From assembly GCF_900105395.1 (NCBI RefSeq), contig NZ_LT629775.1, forward strand, positions 5,478,001 to 5,542,000: a stretch of 64,000 nt of DNA, given 5' to 3'. Within the stretch, counting starts at the first letter, position 1, and each line of letters begins with the position of its first letter. The notes below the pieces were generated by a model. That model worked only from the letters and a program-made list of their open reading frames with translations, ran no database searches and had not been told where the DNA came from. The DNA comes from Streptomyces sp. TLI_053 (lineage in GTDB: Bacteria > Actinomycetota > Actinomycetes > Streptomycetales > Streptomycetaceae). Shown here piece after piece: positions 7,377 to 15,255 of this stretch. The translations under genes were made by a program, and so were the position numbers.

Positions 7377-8507
7377 GTGGGAACGGTCGTGCTCGTCACC
7401 GGCGTCGGCCGGCACCTGGGCGCCCGCTTCGCCGCCGAGCTGCGCCGCCGGCCGGGGGTGGACCTGGTGGTCGGCGTGGACGTGCAGCCGCCGGGCCCGG
7501 CGCTGCGCGCGCTCGCCGAGCCGGACGGGCCCGCCGCGCCGTACCGCTTCCACCAGCTGGACCTGCGCCGCCCCGCCGTGGCGCGGGTGATCGCCGAGCA
7601 CGGCGTCGACACCGTGGTGCACCTCGCGGTCAGCGCCACCGGACTGGGCTCCACCAACCGCTCCGCGGTGAAGGAGTCCAATGTGATCGGCACCATGCAG
7701 CTGCTCGGCGCCTGTCAGAAGGCGCCGGGGGTGCGCCGGCTGGTGGTGAAGTCGACCACCGGCGTCTACGGCTCGGCGCCGCGCGACCCGGCCGTCTTCA
7801 GCGAGCGGACCCAGCCGAAGACCCTGCCGGGCGGCGGCTTCGCCAAGGACGCGGTCGAGGTGGAGGGCTACGTCCGGGGCTTCGCCCGGCGCCGTCCGGA
7901 CGTCGCGGTCACGGTGCTGCGGTTCGCCAACATCGTCGGCCCCGGCGCCGACACCCCGCTGACCGACTACTTCGCGCTGCCGGTCCTGCCGACCGTGCTC
8001 GGCTACGACCCCCGGCTGCAGTTCGCGCACGAGGACGACGTGGTCGAGGTGCTCTCCCGGGCCTCCTTCCCGGCCGAGCCGGGCACCGTGAACACCGGCA
8101 CCGTCAACGTCGCCGGGGAGGGGGTGCTGCTGCTCTCCCAGTGCGCCCGCCGACTGGGCCGGCCGACCCTGCCGCTGCTGCTGCCGGCGGTCAGCTGGAT
8201 CGCCGGACTGGCCCGGCAGACCCGGCTGGTCGACGTCTCGCCCGAGCACCTGCGGCTGCTGACCCACGGCCGGGTGGTGGACACCGCCCGGCTGCGCGAG
8301 GCCTTCGGCTACCGCCCGGTGTTCAGCACTCCGGAGGCCTTCGCGGACTTCGCGGCCGCGCAGTCGCCCGGCCTGCTGCCGCCCCGGCGGCTGACCGCCG
8401 TCACCGACGGACTGGCCGCGCTGCTCGGCCCGGAGGCCGGCCGCACCACCGGCCCGGCCACCACCGCCCCGGGCGCCCCCGCCCGACCGCACCGACCGAG
8501 GAGCTGA
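7377..8507 (+). CDS. NAD-dependent epimerase/dehydratase family protein
   Basis: A 376-residue extended SDR-type protein. The nucleotide site is VLVTGVGRHLGARFA near the N-terminus. DTVVHLAVSATG, KSTTGVYGSAP and VLRFANIVGPG follow the order of epimerase folds. The canonical YxxxK catalytic pair is not seen: the corresponding region reads GGGFAKDAVEVEGY, with Phe before Ala-Lys. It may therefore be an atypical or non-catalytic NAD-binding member. GTG 7377 is preferred; ATG 7362 is in frame. It is separated by only 6 bp from the acyltransferase gene, so a lipid or cell-envelope role is plausible by context. Confidence 0.82.
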   Translation: MGTVVLVTGVGRHLGARFAAELRRRPGVDLVVGVDVQPPGPALRALAEPDGPAAPYRFHQLDLRRPAVARVIAEHGVDTVVHLAVSATGLGSTNRSAVKESNVIGTMQLLGACQKAPGVRRLVVKSTTGVYGSAPRDPAVFSERTQPKTLPGGGFAKDAVEVEGYVRGFARRRPDVAVTVLRFANIVGPGADTPLTDYFALPVLPTVLGYDPRLQFAHEDDVVEVLSRASFPAEPGTVNTGTVNVAGEGVLLLSQCARRLGRPTLPLLLPAVSWIAGLARQTRLVDVSPEHLRLLTHGRVVDTARLREAFGYRPVFSTPEAFADFAAAQSPGLLPPRRLTAVTDGLAALLGPEAGRTTGPATTAPGAPARPHRPRS

Positions 8508-8513
8508 ACCCGC

Positions 8514-9527
8514 ATGAGTGCCGCCGCCGAGAACGCGCCGGGCGAGGCGAAGGTCATCCCGATCGAGTCCGCCCCCAGCTGGAGCGAGTCGCCGGCCGAC
8601 GGTTCCGGCCTGGCCGACCGGGTGGCCGGCGCCGTCGGCGGTGCGCTGGCCGGACGGCTCGGCGCCGCCGCGACCCGTGCGTTCGGCAAGGGCTGGGAGG
8701 ACCGGGCCGCCGACGGCCTCGCCTTCCTGCGCCGCCGGATCACCGGTGACTACGAGGTGGACGAGTTCGGCTTCGACCGGGAGCTCACCGAGGAGGTACT
8801 GCTCGGGCTGCTGCGGCCGCTGGCGGAGAAGTACTTCCGGATCGAGGTGCGCGGGATCGAGAACATCCCGGCCGAGGGCGGCGCGCTGATCGTCGCCAAC
8901 CACTCCGGGACGATCCCGCTGGACGCGCTGATGACCCAGGTGGTGATACACGACCACCACCCGCACCACCGGCACCTGCGGATGCTCGCCGCCGACCTGG
9001 TGTTCGTCCTGCCGGGGATCAACGAGCTGGCCCGCAAGGCCGGGCACACCCTGGCCTGCAACGAGGACGCCCAGGCGCTGCTGGAGCGCGGCGAACTGGT
9101 CGGGGTCTGGCCGGAGGGCTTCAAGGGGGTCGGCAAGCCGTTCTCCGAGCGGTACAAGCTCCAGCGCTTCGGCCGGGGCGGTTTCGTCTCCTCGGCGCTG
9201 CGGGCCCGGGTGCCGATCGTGCCGTGCTCGATCGTCGGCGCCGAGGAGACCTACCCGATGATCGGCGACTTCCGGACCCTGGCCAGGCTGCTGGGCCTGC
9301 CGTACGTGCCGATCACGCCGACCTTCCCGTGGCTGGGCCCGCTCGGGGCGGTGCCGCTGCCGACCAAGTGGATCATCGAGTTCGGCGAGCCGATCGCGAC
9401 CGACGGGCACCCGGCGGAGGCGGCGGACGACCCGATGCTGGTCTTCGACCTGGCCGACGAGGTCCGGGAGACCATCCAGCACACGCTGTACCAGCTCCTG
9501 GTGCGGCGGCGCTCGGTCTTCTTCTGA
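8514..9527 (+). CDS. Lysophospholipid acyltransferase (PlsC-like)
   Basis: A 337-residue acyltransferase of the PlsC/LPLAT superfamily, which transfers acyl chains to glycerolipid-type acceptors at the membrane. The catalytic HX4D motif is NHSGTIPLD (around residue 127). The substrate-binding motif is WPEGFKGVGKPF (around residue 201), with VPIVPCSIVG as motif IV. An N-terminal extension of about 80 residues is specific to the actinobacterial group. It is translationally close to the epimerase gene upstream and ends at a large hairpin shared with rsbN. Confidence 0.9.
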   Translation: MSAAAENAPGEAKVIPIESAPSWSESPADGSGLADRVAGAVGGALAGRLGAAATRAFGKGWEDRAADGLAFLRRRITGDYEVDEFGFDRELTEEVLLGLLRPLAEKYFRIEVRGIENIPAEGGALIVANHSGTIPLDALMTQVVIHDHHPHHRHLRMLAADLVFVLPGINELARKAGHTLACNEDAQALLERGELVGVWPEGFKGVGKPFSERYKLQRFGRGGFVSSALRARVPIVPCSIVGAEETYPMIGDFRTLARLLGLPYVPITPTFPWLGPLGAVPLPTKWIIEFGEPIATDGHPAEAADDPMLVFDLADEVRETIQHTLYQLLVRRRSVFF

Positions 9528-9577
9528 GCCGGGCGCTCCGGACCGGGCTCGCCGGACCGGGCGCCCGCCGGAGCCGG

Positions 9578-9634
9578 CGGAACGGCGGTGGGGCCCGGCG
9601 GACAGCACGTCCGCCGGGCCCCACCGCCGTTCCG
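9578..9634. terminator. Perfect 26-bp stem, bidirectional terminator
   Basis: Arms 9578-9603 and 9609-9634 are perfectly complementary over 26 bp with a 5-base loop. It lies between the convergent ends of the acyltransferase gene (9527) and rsbN (9642). Confidence 0.85.
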
Positions 9635-9641
9635 GGCCGGG

Positions 9642-10997
9642 TCAGCCGCCGAGGATCCGCAGACCGGGCAGCAGGCCCGGGATCAGCGGGGGCACCTCGA
9701 CGCCCTGCTGCTGGGCGGCGCCGTTGCTCGCGCTGGGCGACTCGGACGGCTGTGCCGGGGACCGGTCCGGCGCCGGGGCCGGAGCCGGGGCGTCCGCGCT
9801 GGGCGAGGGCTTGGCCCCGGTGAGCCCGTTGGTGAGGTTGTCGACCAGGCCGCCGACCGGGGCCGGTACGACGTTGCTCTCACCGCTGGGCACCGGCGCG
9901 GCCGGTGCGCCGGGCGCCGCGGGCGCCGCCGGTGCGGGCGCGCCGCCCTGCGGCGGGACCTGCGGGGTGCTGCCGGGCCGACCGCCGACCGAGGTGCCGG
10001 CCGGCCCGCCGGTGCCGCCGCCCTGGGCGGGTACCCCGCCGACCGCCGGGTTGCCGTTGGGCGCGGTGCCGGCGGAGGGTCCGCCCTGCACACCCGTCCC
10101 GCGGGTGCCGTCGCCCGCCCCGCCGTCGTCCGGCATCCCGCCCCTGGCGGGCGGCTGGACCAGACGCAGGGGCGCGACGTCCTGGCTTATGTCGTCGAAG
10201 AGCTGGTCCACCAGGTGGGCCTGCGGCACGAGCTGGTCCGGGAGCCGGGACTGGACCTCCGCCCAGGTGCCGTCCTCGTCGTGGGCGAAGCCGGCCAGGG
10301 CGCGCATCGGGTCGAGCGAGCCGTTGTTGCGGTAGACGGCGCGCAGCAGGTCGCGGCCCTTGAGCGCGTCGTTGTGCATGTCGTCGAGGGCCTTGCGGAC
10401 CTGCTCGACGGTGCCCGGGCTGAGCGAGCCGCCGGTGCCGGACCGGCCGACCAGCGAGCGGGCCTCGCCGAGCCGGGTGGCCGCGTTGTCGAGCAGCAGC
10501 TCGCCGCGCTCGCTGTCGGTGTCCGCGAGGTTGAGCCGCAGCCCCTCCAGCCCGCGCTTCATGCCGTACAGCGGGTCGCCGGGGAGGGCGTTGCCGCTGG
10601 CGGCCGCGGCCCCGGCGAAGCTGCCGACGGCGAGGCCGGCCACGAGCCCGCCGATCGCGAACCGGCGGCTCCAGCGTCCGCGCGGCGCCGTGCGGACGGC
10701 CCGGTGGCGGCGCTGGCGCGGCACGGTGACGCCCGGCCCGCCCGCGAAGGCCTGCTCGAACGCGGCCATCAGCTGGGCGCGTTGGACGGTCCGGACCTCA
10801 TGGTCGAGCTCCGGGGCGGGCAGCGCACCGAGCGCGCCGACCGTGTCGATGAGTTCGGCCATCGCGACCGAACCGGCGTTGCCGATAGCGGTGTTGGCCG
10901 TTCCGTTGCCGTCGGCAGCGCGTTGCTCCGCCTGGTGGGCCTCCAGCGCCTCGGCGAAGGCCTTCGCCCGCCGGTGCTCCAGCACGTTTGCCGTCAC
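9642..10997 (-). CDS. rsbN: Membrane-anchored anti-sigma factor RsbN (DUF5667)
   Basis: A 451-residue single-pass membrane protein immediately downstream of bldN, where the BldN anti-sigma RsbN is encoded in streptomycetes. The N-terminal cytoplasmic part of about 110 residues (AFAEALEAHQAEQRA onward) is the expected sigma-binding region. A membrane segment (about 113-133) follows, then the DUF5667 signature NALPGDPLYGMKRGLEGL and helical repeats to about residue 270. The Pro/Gly/Ala-rich extracytoplasmic tail is probably wall-spanning. GTG 10997 was chosen because GGAGGTG lies just upstream. Known: RsbN holds BldN inactive. A BldN-like promoter upstream (11131-11159) suggests a feedback loop. 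Confidence 0.85.
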   Translation of the reverse strand: MTANVLEHRRAKAFAEALEAHQAEQRAADGNGTANTAIGNAGSVAMAELIDTVGALGALPAPELDHEVRTVQRAQLMAAFEQAFAGGPGVTVPRQRRHRAVRTAPRGRWSRRFAIGGLVAGLAVGSFAGAAAASGNALPGDPLYGMKRGLEGLRLNLADTDSERGELLLDNAATRLGEARSLVGRSGTGGSLSPGTVEQVRKALDDMHNDALKGRDLLRAVYRNNGSLDPMRALAGFAHDEDGTWAEVQSRLPDQLVPQAHLVDQLFDDISQDVAPLRLVQPPARGGMPDDGGAGDGTRGTGVQGGPSAGTAPNGNPAVGGVPAQGGGTGGPAGTSVGGRPGSTPQVPPQGGAPAPAAPAAPGAPAAPVPSGESNVVPAPVGGLVDNLTNGLTGAKPSPSADAPAPAPAPDRSPAQPSESPSASNGAAQQQGVEVPPLIPGLLPGLRILGG

Positions 10998-11130
10998 GGG
11001 CCACACCTCCCTTCGTCGTTGTCGACACCCCGGCCTGCCGGACGGTTGCCCCGGCAAGCCAAAGCCACTCCATCGGGTGAGAGGTCGCAAATCGACTTGA
11101 CCGCGCGCCTGGTGGAGGCTTGCAAGCTGG

Positions 11131-11159
11131 CCAACGAGCGGCGCGGGCGGTCGGTTACG
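11131..11159 (-). promoter_or_regulatory. BldN-type promoter candidate for rsbN
   Basis: On the minus strand, CGTAAC (complement of 11154-11159) and CGTTGG (complement of 11131-11136) are separated by 17 bp. This matches the BldN consensus as I recall it (CGTAAC and CGTTGA) at 11 of 12 positions. The predicted leader to GTG 10997 is about 125 nt. Confidence 0.7.
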
Positions 11160-11199
11160 CACGACTGATCATCGGACCGACCGTTCACCCGGATGTGTC

Positions 11200-11224
11200 G
11201 GGCCGTCCCCGAGGGTGACGGCCC
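11200..11224 (-). terminator. Hairpin between bldN and rsbN
   Basis: Perfect 8-bp arms (11200-11207 and 11217-11224) with a 9-base loop lie 54 bases after the bldN stop. Together with the separate rsbN promoter it suggests bldN and rsbN are at least partly transcribed independently. Confidence 0.5.
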
Positions 11225-11277
11225 GCGCACTATCTCTCCCGTCGCGTCCCCGGGGGCCTCCCCGGACCGTCGGCGGC

Positions 11278-12159
11278 TCACCGCGCGTCGGGCGGGAGCA
11301 GACGGGCCAGGGTGCGCACGGCGCGGTACTGGAGGGTCTTGATGGCACCCTCGTTCTTGCCCATGATCCGGGCGGTCTCGGCGACCGACAGCCCCTGCAG
11401 GAAGCGCAGCGTGACGCACTCCTGCTGCTGCGGGTTCAGCCGGCGGACCGCCTCCAGCAGCGCCGCGTTGGAGAGCGACTCCAGCACCGAGTCCTCGGGG
11501 CTCCGCTCGCACTCGTTGGAGTCGAGCATCTCGCCCGTGGTGACCTCCAGCCGGAACCGGCTGGACTTGAAGTGGTCGGCGACCAGGTTGCGGGCGATGG
11601 TCACCAGCCAGGCGCCGAAGTCCCGCCCCTGCCAGGTGAAGGTGCCGATCCGGCGCAGCGCGCGCAGGAACGTCTCGCTGGTGAGGTCCTCGGCGGTGGC
11701 CCGGCTGCCGACCCGGTAGTAGATGTAGCGGTAGACGGTGTCCGCGTAGTGGTCGTAGAGCCGGCCGAAGGCCTCGCTCTCGCCGGCCTGGGCGCGCTCG
11801 ACCAGCTCCATGATCGGGTTGTGCTCGGTCTCGTAACCGGGGCCGGTGGTGGTGCGGGAGCGGCTGCGGCCGCCGGCGCTGCCGGTCCGGCCCCGGGTGC
11901 CGGCCCCGGCCGAGCCGGCCGCGGTGGTGCGCAGCAGGGGGGTGCCGGGGCGGTCCTGGACCGGGCCGAACACGGCTCCGGCGGGCACCAGTTGGGGGGT
12001 GGCGGCGAGCTGGCTGCGGAGCAGGGTGCGCAGCAGGTCCAGGCCGGTGGAGATCTGCCGGGGCGGGACCGGGCGGCCGCGGAGGCTGGTGCGGGAGCGC
12101 AGGGGCGCGGACGACGGGCGGGAGGGTGCAGGCGCGTCGTTCCGGACGGGTGGGTACAC
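11278..12159 (-). CDS. bldN: RNA polymerase ECF sigma factor BldN (AdsA)
   Basis: A 293-residue ECF sigma factor controlling aerial-hypha genes such as chaplins and rodlins. An N-terminal extension of about 110 residues, Arg/Pro/Ser/Gly-rich, precedes region 2. This corresponds to the pro-sequence that is removed in BldN. Region 2 starts around MELVERAQAGESEAFGRLY and includes DTVYRYIYYRV and AEDLTSETFLRAL. Region 4 reads LNPQQQECVTLRF and the HTH around SVAETARIMGKNEGAIKTL. The GTG start gives MYPPV, matching the MYPxV opening I recall for BldN. The gene order bldN-rsbN on one strand supports the call. Confidence 0.92.
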   Translation of the reverse strand: MYPPVRNDAPAPSRPSSAPLRSRTSLRGRPVPPRQISTGLDLLRTLLRSQLAATPQLVPAGAVFGPVQDRPGTPLLRTTAAGSAGAGTRGRTGSAGGRSRSRTTTGPGYETEHNPIMELVERAQAGESEAFGRLYDHYADTVYRYIYYRVGSRATAEDLTSETFLRALRRIGTFTWQGRDFGAWLVTIARNLVADHFKSSRFRLEVTTGEMLDSNECERSPEDSVLESLSNAALLEAVRRLNPQQQECVTLRFLQGLSVAETARIMGKNEGAIKTLQYRAVRTLARLLPPDAR

Positions 12160-12720
12160 GGGACTCCCAGAGGCAGAACTGTGGACGGATCACCTCCGCC
12201 TGCGCGGAGAGCACGTCCGCGCCCCCCGGGTCGCGCTGGGGCGGTTGGGTGACGTGCATCCAGGAGAGAATAACGCTTTGTGCAATGACAGCTACACCGT
12301 GTGGTCGAAGTGGTCGTTTGGGATCCGCATTGGACGAATATCCGGCCGACAGTGACCGAACATGTCGGCGATCGCCTGGCTCAACGTGACAGAACGAGTG
12401 CGCCTGGTGACCAATTCGGTGGTCCGGCGGGCGGTTTCCCGGTTCTGGGGCCCGATAACCCCCGACTTTGTCGAGCTGGCGAACGATCAGATCCGGTCAC
12501 TGGCTGGCGAGTTCGATCGGCGCGGCCGGACGGGCCCGCGACGCGCGGGAGTTCGCCCGTACGGGCGGCATCGTCAGCGCGCGAATTGACCGGACCGACC
12601 CCGCGCGGGGCCCGGACGCCCGTCCCCGCGGCCCGCTCCGCCCGGCGGTCCGCTCCGACCCGCCGCGGTCCGTCGCGGTCCGCCGTCCGGTGCCCCGGTC
12701 GCTCCGCCCGGCCGAGCCGC
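12160..12720. other. Long intergenic region upstream of bldN
   Basis: No convincing gene is seen in these 561 bp; open frames here have poor start sites and no family resemblance. It holds the bldN promoter region. ACACCGTGT (12294-12302) is a small dyad about 135 bp upstream of the bldN start that resembles half of a BldD box, but does not satisfy the full motif. Long regulatory leaders are usual for developmental genes. Confidence 0.5.
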
Positions 12721-13767
12721 TCAGGCGCGGTGCCGGCGGTGCAGCGCCGCCCACGCCGCGACGGCGCCCGCGGCCACGCCCAGCGCGGCGGCGGCCGGCA
12801 GCCCGACCCGGGCGGCCTTCCGCCCGGTCCGGAAGTCCCGGACCCGCCAGCCCTGCGCCCGGGCGTGCCGCCGCAGCGCGCCGTCCGGGTTCACCACGTA
12901 GGGGTGGCCCACCAGCGACAGCATCGGGATGTCGTTGGCCGAGTCGCTGTACGCGGCGCAGCGGTCGAGGTCGAGCCGTTCCCGCCGGGCCAGCGACCGC
13001 ACCGCGGCGGCCTTGGCCGGCCCGTGCAGCAGCTCGCCGACCAGTCTGCCGGTGTACGCGCCGTCGCGCGCCTCGGCGACGGTGCCGAGCGCCCCCGTCA
13101 TGCCGAGCCGGGCCGCGATGATCCGGGCGACCTCCACCGGCGCGGCGGTGACCAGCCAGACCCGCTGGCCGGCGTCCAGGTGCATCTGGACCAGTGCGCG
13201 GGTGCCGGGCCACACCTTGTCGGCGATGACGTCCTCGAAGACCTCCTCGCAGAGCGCCTCCAGCTCGGCGGTGCGCTTGCCGGCGACCAGGCCCAGGGCG
13301 GTGTGCTGGGCGTCGGCCATGTGGTCCGGGTCCTCGGCGCCGTACAGCCGGAACCAGGCCTGCTGCCAGGCGAAGCGGGCGATGTCGCGGCGGGTGAGGA
13401 AGCCCCGGCGGTAGAGGCCGACCCCGAGGTAGAAGATCGCCGCCCCGCGCAGGATGGTGTTGTCGCAGTCGAAGAAGGCGGCGGCGCGCGGGTCGTCCGG
13501 CTCGGGGGTGTGGTTCTCGGCGGGGGGCCTGGGCGCCTTGCCGCGCCGGGCGGGCTCGGTGTCCCCGGCGGGCTCCGCCCCGGCGTCGGCCGGCCGGGCG
13601 TCGGCCGCCGGTCCGGTGCCTCCGGCGGGCTCCGCCGGAGCCGGTCCGGCCGGTGCCGGGGCCGCCCGCAGGGCGGCCTCCGCCGCCTCCGCCGCGGCCT
13701 CGCCCGCCAGTGCGGTCCGCGAGCCGGTGGGGCGCCTTGACTGGGTGAGCCTTCGGAGCACGGCCAT
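12721..13767 (-). CDS. HAD-IB family phosphatase, SerB-like
   Basis: A 348-residue protein. The first ~100 residues are Ala/Pro/Glu-rich and probably disordered. The HAD core then begins AAAFFDCDNTILRGAA (nucleophile Asp in DxDNT). It continues with VWLVTAAPVEVARIIA (motif II) and the C-terminal CAAYSDSANDIPMLSLVG (motif IV), as in HAD-IB enzymes such as phosphoserine phosphatase. A C-terminal Ala-rich hydrophobic stretch (GVAAGAVAAWAAL) may anchor it in the membrane. ATG 13767 is the start of MAVLRR. It is divergent from the glutaredoxin-like gene. Substrate unknown. Confidence 0.85.
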   Translation of the reverse strand: MAVLRRLTQSRRPTGSRTALAGEAAAEAAEAALRAAPAPAGPAPAEPAGGTGPAADARPADAGAEPAGDTEPARRGKAPRPPAENHTPEPDDPRAAAFFDCDNTILRGAAIFYLGVGLYRRGFLTRRDIARFAWQQAWFRLYGAEDPDHMADAQHTALGLVAGKRTAELEALCEEVFEDVIADKVWPGTRALVQMHLDAGQRVWLVTAAPVEVARIIAARLGMTGALGTVAEARDGAYTGRLVGELLHGPAKAAAVRSLARRERLDLDRCAAYSDSANDIPMLSLVGHPYVVNPDGALRRHARAQGWRVRDFRTGRKAARVGLPAAAALGVAAGAVAAWAALHRRHRA

Positions 13768-13885
13768 GCCACCGAGCATAGCCAGCCACCTGTGCGGCGG
13801 CCGTGACGGCGACGTGCCCGACGGGTGAACGGCGGAAGGGGCGGCCGGGTCCGGTCCGTCCGCCGGGGCGGCGCACAATGGCGGG

Positions 13886-14170
13886 GTGAGTCCACTGCTG
13901 CGACGTGACAAGAACCGGGGCCCGGGGCCGGCCGACCGGACCGTGACCCTGGTGGCGAAGCCCGGCTGCCACCTGTGCGACGACGCCCGGGAGGTGATCG
14001 TCCGGGTGACGGCCGAGCTGGGCGCGGCCTTCGAGGAGAAGGACATCACCCAGGACCCGGAGCTCCACCACCTCTACTGGGAGCAGATCCCGGTCACCCT
14101 GGTCGACGGGCGCCAGCACGACTTCTGGCGGGTGGACGAGAAGCGCCTGCGCACCGCGCTCGGCGCCTGA
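13886..14170 (+). CDS. Glutaredoxin-like protein (DUF836 type)
   Basis: A 94-residue thioredoxin-fold protein. TVTLVAKPGCHLCDDAREVI carries a CxxC redox pair at about residues 33-36. IPVTLVDGRQ has the cis-proline. The short length and the last helix fit glutaredoxin-like DUF836 proteins. The natural partner is unknown. GTG 13886 is the likely start (ggcggg upstream). In streptomycetes this gene sits between bldN and rex, as here. Confidence 0.85.
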   Translation: MSPLLRRDKNRGPGPADRTVTLVAKPGCHLCDDAREVIVRVTAELGAAFEEKDITQDPELHHLYWEQIPVTLVDGRQHDFWRVDEKRLRTALGA

Positions 14171-14368
14171 CCCGGGACCCGGCGGCCCCGGCGGGGAGGT
14201 TCCCGCCCGCTCCGCCGGGAGCCTCCCGCGCCCCCGCCGAACGGCGGGGGCGGTTCGCCGAATCGTTGTGAAGATTCCGCGTTCCCGGCTTGGGGCGGCG
14301 GCCGTCGGTCGGCTTACGATCGAACTCGTCTGCGCCCATGGGGGGCTGAGCACGCGAGGAGTGCCGCC

Positions 14369-15154
14369 ATGCTTCCCGGTCCGCCCTTAGACGCGCCCGC
14401 CGAGCCTTCGGCCGCGCGCGGGGGCTTCGCCGTGGTGGACGTGGAGGCGACCGGCCGCAGCCCCTGGCGGCACCGGGTGGTCGAGATCGCGGTGGTGCTG
14501 CTGGACGAGCGGCTCCGCCCCGAGGGCGAGTTCTGCACCCTGCTGGACCCGCTCGGCCCGGTCGGTCCGACCCATGTGCACCGGATAGCGCAGGAGGACG
14601 TCGAGGGCGCCCCGCGCTTCCGCGAGATCGCGCCGCTGCTGCTGGAGCTGCTGGCCGGCCGGGTGCTGGTCGGCCATCACGTCACCTGCGACCACGCGTT
14701 CCTCGATCGCGAGTTCGCCCGGATCGGGGTCCCGCTGCCGCCGGTGCCCTCGCTGTGCACGATGCGGCTGGCCCGGGACCGCCTGCCGGAGGCCGGCGGC
14801 TTCGGCCTGGCGGCCTGCGTGGCGGCGGCCGGCCTCGGCGGCTTCGCCGCGCACACCGCGCTCGGTGACGCCCGGGCCACCGCCGGTCTGCTCCGCCACT
14901 GCCTGGACACGCCGTCCTGCCCGCCGGACGACTGGGCGCTGCCGCTGCGGGAGGCGGCCGCGGTGCCGTGGCCGAGGCTGGGGCGGGCCCGGTCCCGCCC
15001 GTCCGGGGAACCGGTGCCGCTGGTCCTGCGGGGGTCCTCCCGTCCGGCTCCGCCGGAGCTGTCGAACGGCCAGCTGTACGGCCCTCGGCCACCCCTTGCA
15101 CCGCCCCCGGCGGCGGCCCGGAAAGCCACCGGTGCTATGGGGTCCACGGCGTGA
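14369..15154 (+). CDS. DEDDh-family 3'-5' exonuclease (DnaQ-like)
   Basis: A 261-residue protein with an RNase T/DnaQ exonuclease fold. Exo I is VVDVEATG (DxE, about residue 25), Exo II is HHVTCDHAFLDREF, and Exo III is the H-x4-D of HTALGDARATAGL (about residue 165). The last ~60 residues are Pro/Arg/Ser-rich and likely flexible. It may act in DNA proofreading or repair, or RNA processing; the sequence does not decide. The stop codon lies inside a 14-bp palindrome that precedes the rex promoter. Confidence 0.87.
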   Translation: MLPGPPLDAPAEPSAARGGFAVVDVEATGRSPWRHRVVEIAVVLLDERLRPEGEFCTLLDPLGPVGPTHVHRIAQEDVEGAPRFREIAPLLLELLAGRVLVGHHVTCDHAFLDREFARIGVPLPPVPSLCTMRLARDRLPEAGGFGLAACVAAAGLGGFAAHTALGDARATAGLLRHCLDTPSCPPDDWALPLREAAAVPWPRLGRARSRPSGEPVPLVLRGSSRPAPPELSNGQLYGPRPPLAPPPAAARKATGAMGSTA

Positions 15155-15164
15155 TGCGCATCAC
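15151..15164. promoter_or_regulatory. Perfect 14-bp palindrome upstream of the Rex operator
   Basis: GTGATGCGCATCAC is perfectly self-complementary, overlaps the exonuclease stop codon, and is centred about 43 bp upstream of the Rex site. It is a candidate second regulator site at the rex-hem promoter. No regulator is assigned. Confidence 0.45.
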
Positions 15165-15191
15165 TGTGCGGGGACAAATCGGACACCATCT

Positions 15192-15209
15192 TTGTGCACA
15201 CGTTCACAA
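15192..15209 (+). promoter_or_regulatory. Rex operator (ROP)
   Basis: TTGTGCACACGTTCACAA matches the streptomycete Rex consensus (TTGTGAA-n4-TTCACAA) with one deviation (C for A at position 6, and the next base). It lies 47 bp upstream of the rex GTG. Known: Rex leaves its operator when NADH is high, so this should induce rex-hemACD under low oxygen. Confidence 0.9.
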
Positions 15210-15255
15210 ACGCATAGCCTGGCTGCCAAAGCCCAGCTTCACCCACAGGAGCACC

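Noticed and set aside
12294..12302. BldD-like ACACCGTGT dyad upstream of bldN
   Set aside because: It fails two fixed positions of the BldD motif as I recall it (W at the centre and T two bases before AC), so it is only mentioned in the intergenic entry.
12362..12589. A 75-codon plus-strand open frame upstream of bldN
   Set aside because: No ribosome site, an Arg/Gly-rich end and no recognisable domain; it lies in the bldN regulatory region.
14266..14272. TTGTGAA half of a Rex operator upstream of the exonuclease gene
   Set aside because: The second half (TTCACAA) is missing; the following bases read GATTCCGCG.
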